Shown in pieces: positions 1 through 7,624 of a DNA stretch of 64,000 bases (its first letter is position 1; each line of letters begins with the position of its first letter). Source of the stretch: Lachnospiraceae bacterium (lineage in GTDB: Bacteria > Bacillota > Clostridia > Lachnospirales > Lachnospiraceae); the NCBI GenBank assembly GCA_902363665.1, contig CABJAW010000003.1, positions 124,001 through 188,000 on the forward strand, given 5' to 3'. The position numbers and the translations under genes are program-made. The notes under the pieces are model-generated. The model was not told the DNA's origin. It made no database searches and was given only the letters and a program-made list of their open reading frames with translations.

Positions 1-1576
1 TCAGGTAAATATTGAAATCGGGCGTTTCCTTGCTGTAACCGCCGTGATTTTGCATTGTGACTTCAAAGATGAACTGAGATCCCTGGCTTTTGCCGATCTC
101 GTACTGCTCAATAATCTTGTCGAATGCTGATTTATCACTGATATACCCTCTTAAACGATAGGGATCCGTAAAGGAATCCTTGTCCAGAAACTGGTCAAAT
201 CCGAAATATTCATAGACGGTATCGCGATCCCAGCCGGAACGGTTGTAAGGATGAATCGCTGTCGTCGTGTAACCAAGGGATTTGAGGTAGCTGGCGAGGG
301 ACGGTGTCTCACTCTTGATGTACTGCTGATAGGGAATGCTTCCGGTCGGGAGGAAGGCCATCGAGTTGCCGGTCAGAAATTCAAATTCCGTATTAGCTGT
401 GTTGCCGCCCTTTACGGAGACGTAGACCTCTCCGCCGACTGCTTCCTGCTGCAGCTGTTTGAAAAACGGCATGACTTCCTCGCTCGTCTCAAAATCGCCC
501 CAGACAGACAGATCAGAAAAAGCTTCATCCATGATTACAATGATGTTCGGGTTGGTGACGGTGGCAGCTGTACCTGTGCCGGTGTTCTTCTGCGTGTCGG
601 AATCTGATGTATTAACGGACGAGGAATGCTCAGAATTGATCGATTCCGCATCGGTTTGGAGATCAGATTCTCCGGAGAACGTTTCATCAGTGTCCGAAAC
701 GTCTTCGCTTTTGAGTACATCAGAGTCCTGCGAGTTCTGGGCATATACTTCGTCCGCAATCTCCGCTGCCTTCTTTGCCGAATATCCGGATGGCTCCTCA
801 ATATTTAAAAAACGCAGATTTCCGAGAAAGGCTGCTGCGATACCATTGTTCCGATACAGGACATTGAGCGTAAACAGTGTGGTGTCCATCCCGAAAAAGC
901 TCTGTACACTGTTCTTCTGGATGCCGGAAATATAACCGCCAAGGCCGATCAGCCAGACAGCTGCGACAGCGAAACGGATCTTCCAGTTCCGAAATGTGAC
1001 AGATGATTTTGAGACGATCAGGATCATCCAGATAAACATGAGAACACTTGCAGCCGCTTTCCAGGAGAGGGTAAACGTATAATTGTCCGCAACAGAAACG
1101 GCTGTACCAAGAGAAAGCAGATCCCACGGCACGATCGGAGAACCACGGAAGTTTACCACAAAGTAATTGGTCAGTCCGAACAGCATCGGTACAAGCGTTG
1201 CAATCTGGAAACCGCGGCGGACGCTGCCAGACAAAAATGCCGCAAATCCATACAGAAGATAGAAAAACAGCAGATTCAGTACAAGGATCATCGGAGACAA
1301 ATCGGAGATTACGTGCGTATAGTTTTCAAGCGCATAGAGTGCGCAAAATGGGAGTGCAAGATACAAAATGACAGAAATGATCTTTCCAAAGTTCAGATCC
1401 AGCAGAACCCATACACCGGCTGCAACTCCAAGCAGGAGAAAGAGGGCAATCCAGTTCCCCTGCGCACCGCTTCCGTAAGCTGTAAAAGCGGTGAGTGCAA
1501 AAATCAGGACCGCCGCAGATAAGGCGGTCAGAATTCTTTTTTTATCCAGAACAAATCGTGATTTCAGTTCCTTCAT
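1..1576 (-). CDS. LTA synthase-like sulfatase-family membrane enzyme (3' end outside window)
   Basis: The minus-strand frame starts at ATG 1574-1576 behind an AGAAGGG ribosome site and stays open to base 1, giving 525 codons with the C-terminus missing. The first ~230 residues hold several hydrophobic segments. A Ser/Asp/Thr-rich linker follows, and then an extracytoplasmic sulfatase-type domain opens with NIIVIMDEAFSDLS. In the LtaS family the metal-binding Glu lies in this position. The segment GGNTANTEFEF (near residue 393) fits the place of the nucleophilic Thr, and VTMQNHGGY carries a candidate metal or substrate His. The family transfers or hydrolyses phospho-glycerol or other alkyl-phosphate groups on the outer membrane face. 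The exact substrate cannot be told. It is transcribed away from the rhomboid-like gene upstream (24 bp gap), probably as one operon. Confidence 0.82.
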   Translation of the reverse strand, partial: MKELKSRFVLDKKRILTALSAAVLIFALTAFTAYGSGAQGNWIALFLLLGVAAGVWVLLDLNFGKIISVILYLALPFCALYALENYTHVISDLSPMILVLNLLFFYLLYGFAAFLSGSVRRGFQIATLVPMLFGLTNYFVVNFRGSPIVPWDLLSLGTAVSVADNYTFTLSWKAAASVLMFIWMILIVSKSSVTFRNWKIRFAVAAVWLIGLGGYISGIQKNSVQSFFGMDTTLFTLNVLYRNNGIAAAFLGNLRFLNIEEPSGYSAKKAAEIADEVYAQNSQDSDVLKSEDVSDTDETFSGESDLQTDAESINSEHSSSVNTSDSDTQKNTGTGTAATVTNPNIIVIMDEAFSDLSVWGDFETSEEVMPFFKQLQQEAVGGEVYVSVKGGNTANTEFEFLTGNSMAFLPTGSIPYQQYIKSETPSLASYLKSLGYTTTAIHPYNRSGWDRDTVYEYFGFDQFLDKDSFTDPYRLRGYISDKSAFDKIIEQYEIGKSQGSQFIFEVTMQNHGGYSKETPDFNIYL

Positions 1577-1599
1577 GGTATCCCTTCTTTACATTTACT

Positions 1600-2448
1600 T
1601 TATTGCTTTTTGATATGTTGATGCGTAAACAGGTGGTCCTGGCAATATTCGTAATTGCCGTCGCACTTTGAACAGAACCGGAATTCCAGATCATCTCCGT
1701 CCTGCTCTGTCCGGCCGCAGACCGTACATTTATGCTTTGTAATGCCGCCGCGCGGCTGTACCTGTTTTACTTTTTTCTTATAGGTCTTCCGTCTGTATGC
1801 CTGATGCGGGGAAAAACGATCCAGTCTTCCGGAGATCAGGTAGAAAATAATAAAATTGAACAGGGATGCGATAATCGCAACACGGCTCGCCCAGTTGCCG
1901 CGCACCAGATCAGCCAGGATCAGGATGCCGTAGAGAAGTCCCATCCATTTAATCCGGATCGGTATCAGGAAATACAGCATAACCTGCAGATCCGGGTAAG
2001 TCAGGGCAAATGCCAGGAAGATTGACATGTTGATATAGTACGTGCTGAAAAAGTTTCCGATACCATATACCTGGCTTCCGGTCATCGCGTAGAGGGCACC
2101 GTAGAGAATAAATGCACCAACAGCGGTGAAAAACATACCGGAAAAAATATAAAGATTAAAGCGGAATGGACCCCACGTCTGCTCCAGAGTGCGGCCAAGA
2201 GAAAAATAAAAATACAGCATGATGATCGTAAAGATGTCAAGACTGGACGGCGGAATGATCACCCACGTCACGAGACGCCAGATCTGACCGTGCAGGATAT
2301 CATAAGGTTCCAGCTGGAAAAGACTGAGCGCTGACGGAAAAAACAGATCAATTACGTAACCCACGACATACAGAACCACCATGATCATCGGCAGATTCTG
2401 TATCGCGTATCTTCCATATTTACGCTCCAGTTTATTCAGAAAATTCAT
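1600..2448 (-). CDS. Rhomboid-like polytopic membrane protein with C-terminal zinc-ribbon
   Basis: This is a 282-residue protein with about six hydrophobic helices. Its layout (WRLVTWVIIPPS, then LGRTLEQTWG) recalls the rhomboid/derlin superfamily. The GxSx nucleophile motif and the partner His of active rhomboid proteases are not visible; the equivalent region reads GNFFSTYYI. It may therefore be a pseudoprotease-type scaffold (inference). The tail carries CTVCGRT and CSKCDGNYEYC followed by a His-rich end, which looks like a zinc-binding ribbon in the cytoplasm. An AGAGGATG ribosome site precedes ATG 2448. It lies 24 bp upstream of the LtaS-like gene in the same orientation. Confidence 0.7.
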   Translation of the reverse strand: MNFLNKLERKYGRYAIQNLPMIMVVLYVVGYVIDLFFPSALSLFQLEPYDILHGQIWRLVTWVIIPPSSLDIFTIIMLYFYFSLGRTLEQTWGPFRFNLYIFSGMFFTAVGAFILYGALYAMTGSQVYGIGNFFSTYYINMSIFLAFALTYPDLQVMLYFLIPIRIKWMGLLYGILILADLVRGNWASRVAIIASLFNFIIFYLISGRLDRFSPHQAYRRKTYKKKVKQVQPRGGITKHKCTVCGRTEQDGDDLEFRFCSKCDGNYEYCQDHLFTHQHIKKQ

Positions 2449-2580
2449 AGGTCATCCTCTTTCTTTTACGTATTCTTCTGCATCGCTGCAGATTTTTCTA
2501 TTATAGATTTCCGGCTACTTTTTGTCAATCTGGAAGCCTCCCCTTTTCTACTATTTAGATAATTTTAAGAAAATGCCTGT

Positions 2581-2621
2581 CGTTCAGAGCCAGGGAATGT
2601 TTTGGAGCCTGGCTCTGAACG
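2581..2621. repeat. Perfect 14-bp inverted repeat upstream of the aroC promoter
   Basis: CGTTCAGAGCCAGG (2581-2594) is exactly complementary to 2608-2621 across a 13-base loop. No T tract follows on either strand, so it is not a standard terminator for aroC or the rhomboid-like gene. It lies 36 bp before the -35 box of aroC. It could be a protein-binding palindrome, an old terminator or a small repeat element. The surrounding 2449-2724 holds no convincing gene. Confidence 0.6.
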
Positions 2622-2656
2622 ATATAGACAATTTTCGTGAAGCAGACGTAAAATAC

Positions 2657-2686
2657 TTGCCAGTCTTCGGGCGTTTGTATTATACT
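2657..2686 (+). promoter_or_regulatory. Sigma-A type promoter for aroC
   Basis: TTGCCA (2657-2662) and TATACT (2681-2686) are separated by 18 bp. They lie 38 bp before the aroC start, with GAGGGGAGA as ribosome site in between. Confidence 0.6.
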
Positions 2687-2724
2687 ACGGAAAGAATAAT
2701 GCAAAGTACAGAGGGGAGAAAGCT

Positions 2725-3828
2725 ATGGCTGGATCAACATTTGGAACAATCTTTAAAGTTATGACCTGGGGAGAATCACACGGGAAAGGGATCGGCGTTG
2801 TGATCGACGGCTGTCCGGCCGGAATTCCGCTTTCAGAGGAGGATATTCAGCCATTTCTGAATCGCAGAAAGCCGGGGCAGAACCGCTATACCACAAAACG
2901 TGCGGAATCTGATCTGGTAGAGATTCTTTCGGGAACATTTGAGGGAAAAACAACGGGAACACCGATTTCTCTGCTGGTTTGGAATCAGGATCAGCGTTCA
3001 CGGGATTACAGCACGATCGCACAGCTGTATCGCCCGGGACATGCGGATTACACCTATGATGCGAAATATGGATTTCGGGATTACCGCGGCGGCGGACGCT
3101 CATCCGGGCGTGAGACGATCGCAAGGGTGGCAGCGGGCGCAGTGGCAGAAAAGCTTTTGGCGGAGCTTGGGGTCGCGTTTACCGCGTATGTAAGGTCGAT
3201 CGGACCGGTGGAGGTTGATCCGGCGAATTTTGATGCTTCACGCATCGAGGAAAGCAGCCTGCGCATGCCGGATGAAAAGGCGGAGCAGCGTGCGCTTGTA
3301 TGGCTGGAGAACTGCCTTTCTGCGCAGGACTCCAGCGGCGGTGTAGTGGAGTGCATCGTGGAGCATCTCCCGGCTGGACTTGGTGAGCCGGCGTTTGAAA
3401 AACTGGATGCAAATCTTGCAAAGGCGCTGATGTCGATCGGTGCGGTAAAAGCGGTGGAGATCGGAGAAGGAACGAACGCTTCCCGCCTGCACGGCTCCGA
3501 AAACAATGACTGTTATCAGGAAAATGAGGATGGCACAGTAGATAAGACAACAAACCATTCCGGTGGAATTCTCGGCGGAATCAGCGACGGATCTCCATTG
3601 CAGATCCGGGCGTCGTTTAAGCCGACCCCGTCGATCGCTCAGCCGCAGAGCATGCTCAGCCGGGATGGGCACTGTGTGACGGAAACAATTCAGGGACGCC
3701 ACGATCCGACGGTCGTTACCCGTGCCGTTGTGGTTGTGGAGGCAATGACGGCGCTGACGCTGGCCGACCACCTGCTGCTTAATATGACCTCACGGCTGGA
3801 TCAGATTAAAAAAGTGTATGGTAAGTAA
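2725..3828 (+). CDS. aroC: Chorismate synthase
   Basis: The enzyme makes chorismate from 5-enolpyruvylshikimate-3-phosphate, the last shikimate-pathway step, using reduced FMN. At 367 residues it is the usual family length. Visible signatures are TWGESHGKGIG near the N-terminus, GGGRSSGRET in the FMN/substrate loop, the MSIGAVKAVEIGEG block and GRHDPTVVTRAVVVVEAMTAL near the C-terminus. GAGGGGAGA precedes the ATG at suitable spacing. It is monocistronic here, with its own promoter and a strong bidirectional terminator after it. The many antisense frames across it are composition shadows. Confidence 0.97.
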   Translation: MAGSTFGTIFKVMTWGESHGKGIGVVIDGCPAGIPLSEEDIQPFLNRRKPGQNRYTTKRAESDLVEILSGTFEGKTTGTPISLLVWNQDQRSRDYSTIAQLYRPGHADYTYDAKYGFRDYRGGGRSSGRETIARVAAGAVAEKLLAELGVAFTAYVRSIGPVEVDPANFDASRIEESSLRMPDEKAEQRALVWLENCLSAQDSSGGVVECIVEHLPAGLGEPAFEKLDANLAKALMSIGAVKAVEIGEGTNASRLHGSENNDCYQENEDGTVDKTTNHSGGILGGISDGSPLQIRASFKPTPSIAQPQSMLSRDGHCVTETIQGRHDPTVVTRAVVVVEAMTALTLADHLLLNMTSRLDQIKKVYGK

Positions 3829-3877
3829 GCGCGGAAATTTGCAATCCGCTTCGCTGCCTGCCTGATTCGGTTAAAAA

Positions 3878-3928
3878 GGCGGAAAGTCATGAACTGAATT
3901 TACAGCCATGACTTTCCGCCACTTTTTA
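3878..3928. terminator. Bidirectional intrinsic terminator between aroC and the lactonase-like gene
   Basis: A 14-bp stem (3878-3891 with 3907-3920, GGCGGAAAGTCATG) has a T-rich flank on both strands: ACTTTTTAT after it and AAAAA before it. It separates two convergent genes. Confidence 0.85.
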
Positions 3929-3970
3929 TCAAAACGGTTAATGATGGTTTGCTTTTTGCAGGCGCCTGTT

Positions 3971-5035
3971 TTACGCTTGATCTTCTATTTTAGAGATCAG
4001 AATGCAGTTTGGCGTATCGACCTTGATCGGGCGGCCTTTCATGACAAGCAGTCCCTTTTCATAGTCAATCGTGAAGAAACGGATCTCGTTGGATTCGTGG
4101 TTGAGCACGACAAGCGTCTTTTCTCCGGGGAAAACATCGATATCCTTCGGATACTCTCCGCTGATCGGCAGGCAGCAAAGGCGTGTGAGCATGCCGGTCT
4201 CCTGATCGATCCGATAAACAGCAGCGGTATTCTCTCCTGCTGTGGATGCATAGAGATACTTTCCGCTTGGAGAAAGCTTCATGCCGCAGCAGGCACTTCC
4301 CATCGTCTCCGGGTCGCGCAGAGTGGAGATTTCCTGAATTTTTTCAAATTCCGGGCTCTTTTTGCTTCCGTCATAGCGGTAAACCACGATCTCATTTGTC
4401 AGCTCACAGTTCATGTAAGCGAAACGTCCGTCTGCACTGAATGCAAGAAGCCTTGGGCCGGAATCCAGTTTGCAGCGCAGGATGTCGTACAGAGAAAGAC
4501 GGCCACGCTTTTCGTCAATGCGGTAGATTTTAACCTGATCGATCCCGTTGTCTACGGCGCAGAGGTATTTGTCATCCGGAGTCGGGATCACACAGCTGAC
4601 ATGCGGGCGGAAGTTCCGCTCTGCCACACTTCCGATTCCCTTATGGAATACACCGTCCATGACAGAACCAAGACGTCCGTCGCGGTGCGTATGTACGACG
4701 GTAACTTTTCCGTCATGGTAACCGCCTACGTAAAGGAATTTACCATTTTTATCTGTGGAAAGGTAGCAGCCCCGCATACCGTCAATACCGACTTTGTTGA
4801 TCGGCTCCAGACCGCCGTCCGGTTTGATCGCCAGTACCTCAACTCCTTCGTCTGCGATGGAGTAAAGGTATTTTCCACTGTAGGATTTTGCCATGTGAGA
4901 GGCATTGTTGACTGGAATGACTTCGCGTTCGGTCATGATCCCCTCTTCGATATTGATATCGTAAACGTGAATGCCGATACTTGTACCATGGGTATAAGTG
5001 CCGACGTATGCAACATATTTTTCGTGCTGTGTCAT
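3971..5035 (-). CDS. Lactonase-family seven-bladed beta-propeller protein (6-phosphogluconolactonase-like)
   Basis: This is a 354-residue protein of repeated beta-propeller strands, beginning KYVAYVGTYTHG and containing repeats such as SGKYLYSIAD, NGKFLYVGGY, DDKYLCAVDN and SGKYLYAST. These match the YkgB/Pgl-type lactonase family, whose characterised members hydrolyse 6-phosphogluconolactone in the oxidative pentose phosphate pathway; the real substrate here is unproved. An upstream in-frame ATG exists at 5059. The AGGAGG box sits 8 bases before ATG 5035, so 5035 is the better start. It has no signal peptide and is predicted cytoplasmic. It converges with aroC on a shared terminator. Confidence 0.82.
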   Translation of the reverse strand: MTQHEKYVAYVGTYTHGTSIGIHVYDINIEEGIMTEREVIPVNNASHMAKSYSGKYLYSIADEGVEVLAIKPDGGLEPINKVGIDGMRGCYLSTDKNGKFLYVGGYHDGKVTVVHTHRDGRLGSVMDGVFHKGIGSVAERNFRPHVSCVIPTPDDKYLCAVDNGIDQVKIYRIDEKRGRLSLYDILRCKLDSGPRLLAFSADGRFAYMNCELTNEIVVYRYDGSKKSPEFEKIQEISTLRDPETMGSACCGMKLSPSGKYLYASTAGENTAAVYRIDQETGMLTRLCCLPISGEYPKDIDVFPGEKTLVVLNHESNEIRFFTIDYEKGLLVMKGRPIKVDTPNCILISKIEDQA

Positions 5036-5179
5036 CTGAACATCCTCCTGTTTTCGCATTGATTCGACTTCTGCTTCCTGTTCACGAGAAACTGGATTCT
5101 AGTAATTTCAATATTAGATATCTTAACACAGATACGACTTTTTGTTAAGTAAATTGCGCGAAAAAATCCGAAAAATCTA

Positions 5180-5209
5180 TTGACAGTGCAGCGGCTCATG
5201 CGGTATGTT
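5180..5209 (+). promoter_or_regulatory. Candidate sigma-A promoter for the RluA-family gene
   Basis: TTGACA (5180-5185) and TATGTT (5204-5209) are 18 bp apart and lie 160 bp before the chosen start at 5369. The 5036-5368 stretch holds no other convincing gene. The long leader has no obvious riboswitch. Confidence 0.5.
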
Positions 5210-5368
5210 ACCAGTGTTCCGTACAGAAAAGAAGTTGGATCGTACGTTTCAGGCAAGCAGAAAAGCGTGAAATCAGGAAGGGATTTTAACTGAAACAGAC
5301 GAGAAAAATCCATATGGTTTTGAGAAGCAAAAAGGAGATTCGTGGTCAGGAAAAAGCGGAGGGATGAG

Positions 5369-6295
5369 ATGGACAGACATCTTTCTTTTTCTGTCACTGA
5401 GGAAGAAAGCGGCAGAAAGATTGAAGAATTTTTAAAACAGAATGGCTGTTCGCATCATGTGCTCACGCATTTGAAGCGAACGGACCACGGAATCATTTTA
5501 AATGGGGAATGGGCATATTCGAGCACGAGGCTGCAGTGCGGCGATGTTCTGGAACTGTGGATCCGGGAAGAAGAAGCTTCGGATCAGATCATTCCGACTC
5601 CTCTTCCACTTAACATTGTCTATGAGGATGAAGATCTTATGGTGATAAACAAACCGCCAGACATGCCAATCCATCCATCAATCAACAACCACGAAAAGAC
5701 TCTGGCAAACGCGGTCATGTATTATTTCCGGGAAAAGGGAGAAGCTTTTGTGTACCGCTGCGTAAACCGGTTGGACCGTGACACGAGCGGCCTTCTGATT
5801 CTTGCAAAGAACATGTTCAGTGCGGCTGTGCTCTACCGGCAGTCTGCAGAGCGGAGGATCCACAGGGAGTATCTTGCGATTGCTGCAGGCGAAATACCGG
5901 AAGAGGGAATCATTGATGCACCAATCGCGCGTGCTGCGGACTCTGCAATCATGCGCTGCGTTGATTTTTCCTGCGGGGAACGTGCCGTCACGCATTACAG
6001 GCGGCTGCTGTACAGCAAAGAAAATGACTGTTCTTTACTGCGGATCCGTCTTGAGACTGGCCGAACCCATCAGATACGGGTGCATATGAAGTACATCGGG
6101 CATCCGCTTCTTGGAGATTTTCTGTATCATCCGACCGCGATAGAACAAATGAAACGGCAGGCGCTCCATTCATGGTCTCTTGCTTTTACACACCCGGTGA
6201 CAGGGAAACAAATGCATTTTACTGCACTGCCGCCGTCAGATATGCAGGAAATTTTAAACGATATGGGACAGAAAAACCTATTAGCGGAATCTTGA
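5369..6295 (+). CDS. RluA-family RNA pseudouridine synthase
   Basis: The protein isomerises selected uridines in rRNA or tRNA to pseudouridine. The first ~70 residues form an S4-type RNA-binding fold (EEESGRKIEEFLKQNG). The catalytic motif is VNRLDRDTSGLLILAK, whose RLD aspartate attacks the uracil. LETGRTHQIRVHMKYIGHPLLGD is the conserved RluA block. The chosen ATG 5369 has GGAGGG seven bases upstream and gives 308 residues. A GTG at 5342 in the same frame also has an AGGAG box and would add nine residues. The family member (RluD, RluC or another) cannot be decided from sequence alone. Confidence 0.88.
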   Translation: MDRHLSFSVTEEESGRKIEEFLKQNGCSHHVLTHLKRTDHGIILNGEWAYSSTRLQCGDVLELWIREEEASDQIIPTPLPLNIVYEDEDLMVINKPPDMPIHPSINNHEKTLANAVMYYFREKGEAFVYRCVNRLDRDTSGLLILAKNMFSAAVLYRQSAERRIHREYLAIAAGEIPEEGIIDAPIARAADSAIMRCVDFSCGERAVTHYRRLLYSKENDCSLLRIRLETGRTHQIRVHMKYIGHPLLGDFLYHPTAIEQMKRQALHSWSLAFTHPVTGKQMHFTALPPSDMQEILNDMGQKNLLAES

Positions 6296-6389
6296 TAAGA
6301 AATCCGGCAGCTGGAATGACGAATGTTCGCATTTTTCCAGGTGTTGTGAGGATAAAAGGCAGACACAGAAAGGAAGGTATGTAGATATT

Positions 6390-6869
6390 ATGGAAAAAAT
6401 CGCAAGTTTCACGATTGATCACATCAAATTGCTTCCGGGTCTTTACGTATCCAGAAAGGATCACGTCGGCTCAGAAGTTATTACAACTTTTGATATTCGT
6501 ATGACGAAGCCAAACGGTGAGCCGGTCATGAATACAGCGGAGGTTCATACGATCGAGCATCTCGGAGCAACATTTCTGAGAAACGATGAGAACTGGAAGG
6601 ATCGCACGGTCTATTTTGGACCGATGGGCTGCCGTACCGGCTTCTATCTCCTGCTTGCAGGTGATTATACATCAGAAGATATTGTGTCACTGATGAAAGA
6701 AATGTTTACGTTTATCCGCGACTTTGATGGGGAAGTTCCGGGAGCAAGTCCGAAGGACTGCGGCAATTATCTGGATATGAACCTTCCGATGGCAAACTGG
6801 CTGGCGGATCGTTATTTAAGAGAAGTGCTGGACGGCATCACGAAAGAACGGCTTGTATATCCAGAGTAA
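6390..6869 (+). CDS. luxS: S-ribosylhomocysteine lyase
   Basis: LuxS cleaves S-ribosylhomocysteine to homocysteine and 4,5-dihydroxy-2,3-pentanedione, the precursor of autoinducer-2, in the activated methyl cycle. The 159-residue length fits the family. The metal ligands are visible as HTIEHLGATFLRN (two His) and a Cys in GASPKDCGNYLDMNL. FGPMGCRTGFYLL holds the conserved active-site Cys. It follows the pseudouridine synthase by 94 bp, and a strong terminator follows at 6985-7037. Confidence 0.97.
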   Translation: MEKIASFTIDHIKLLPGLYVSRKDHVGSEVITTFDIRMTKPNGEPVMNTAEVHTIEHLGATFLRNDENWKDRTVYFGPMGCRTGFYLLLAGDYTSEDIVSLMKEMFTFIRDFDGEVPGASPKDCGNYLDMNLPMANWLADRYLREVLDGITKERLVYPE

Positions 6870-6917
6870 ACAAGCACACATAAAGCGGCGGCCCGTTTGC
6901 TATTCGTTTGTGTCATT

Positions 6918-6970
6918 TATAGCAATTCAATAAAATAATGCGGACAAGACGATTTGGCAGAATTGCTATA
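6918..6970. repeat. Inverted repeat TATAGCAATTC downstream of luxS
   Basis: Bases 6918-6928 and 6960-6970 are perfect 11-bp inverted copies, 31 bp apart. They lie just ahead of the terminator hairpin at 6985-7037. The function is unknown; it could be a remnant of a small mobile or palindromic element. Confidence 0.45.
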
Positions 6971-6984
6971 GTCGAACTATATGA

Positions 6985-7037
6985 AATCCTCTGCTTCTAT
7001 TGCAAAGTAATATGCATATAGAAGCAGGGGATTTTTT
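6985..7037. terminator. Intrinsic terminator between luxS and the DUF5662 gene
   Basis: A 16-bp stem (6985-7000 with 7018-7033, one mismatch) is followed by a T tract on the plus strand. The two flanking genes converge here, and the T tract reaches the stop codon of the minus-strand gene. Confidence 0.75.
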
Positions 7038-7624
7038 CAGATTTTATAGCCTTTTAGATAGTATTCTTTTACGAAGCGGATCAGCACTTCTTCTCCGCGC
7101 TCGTCGAGGATCCGGAGCATACCGTGCAGCTCCTTTGCCGTCTGCGGATGCAGCATTGAGGTGCCGCGGCCGTGTTTAAAATACTGAAGTGGGTCATGCT
7201 GGGTGTAAGATTCCTTGTTGTAATTTTTTGAGGCACAGATCCGATCCATCAGCATTTCGGCCACATATCTGCGCGGCATCTGTACCGGCTGCAGCGGAAA
7301 CAGCCCCTTTTCCAGATGCAGCGGATAATCCAGCCAGTACTCGAAATGATGGCGGTTGCGTCCTTTGTGGTGCATCCAGGCGAACGAGCAGCCAAGCTCC
7401 TTTCGTTCTCCGGTCGTTGGACTGCTCTTTCCGTCGTCGTAATACATACAGCCCATCAGAAATTCGGATGGCATATATTTGGACATGTCATGCATCAGTC
7501 CCTGACGGTACAGACCGATGCGGAAGCAGTGCTGCATGACAAGGAGCTTATGAGCAGTAATCGTTTTAAAGTGACCTTTTACTTTTCGCCAAGTGATTTT
7601 TTTCAGATCGTATTGCGTTTTCAT
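7037..7624 (-). CDS. DUF5662-family protein
   Basis: This 195-residue cytoplasmic protein resembles the uncharacterised DUF5662 family. Conserved-looking segments are GLMHDMSKYMPSEF (an HD pair), FAWMHHKGRNRHHFEYW and DRICASKNYN. The clustered His and Asp residues suggest metal binding, possibly an HD-like fold (inference). It starts at ATG 7624 behind GGAAGG and overlaps the last 59 bp of the GH13-like gene in another frame, so the two are probably co-transcribed. No function is established. Confidence 0.75.
   Translation of the reverse strand: MKTQYDLKKITWRKVKGHFKTITAHKLLVMQHCFRIGLYRQGLMHDMSKYMPSEFLMGCMYYDDGKSSPTTGERKELGCSFAWMHHKGRNRHHFEYWLDYPLHLEKGLFPLQPVQMPRRYVAEMLMDRICASKNYNKESYTQHDPLQYFKHGRGTSMLHPQTAKELHGMLRILDERGEEVLIRFVKEYYLKGYKI

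Noticed and set aside
2522..2764. 80-codon plus frame spanning the aroC promoter
   Set aside because: It overlaps the promoter and aroC start and has no family features.
3081..3771. Long minus-strand open frames across aroC
   Set aside because: aroC is certain from its motifs, and these frames are low-complexity antisense readings without ribosome sites.
3908..5062. 384-codon plus-strand open frame opposite the lactonase-like gene
   Set aside because: It is an antisense shadow: the minus-strand frame has beta-propeller repeats and a ribosome site, while the plus frame has no recognisable family or ribosome site.
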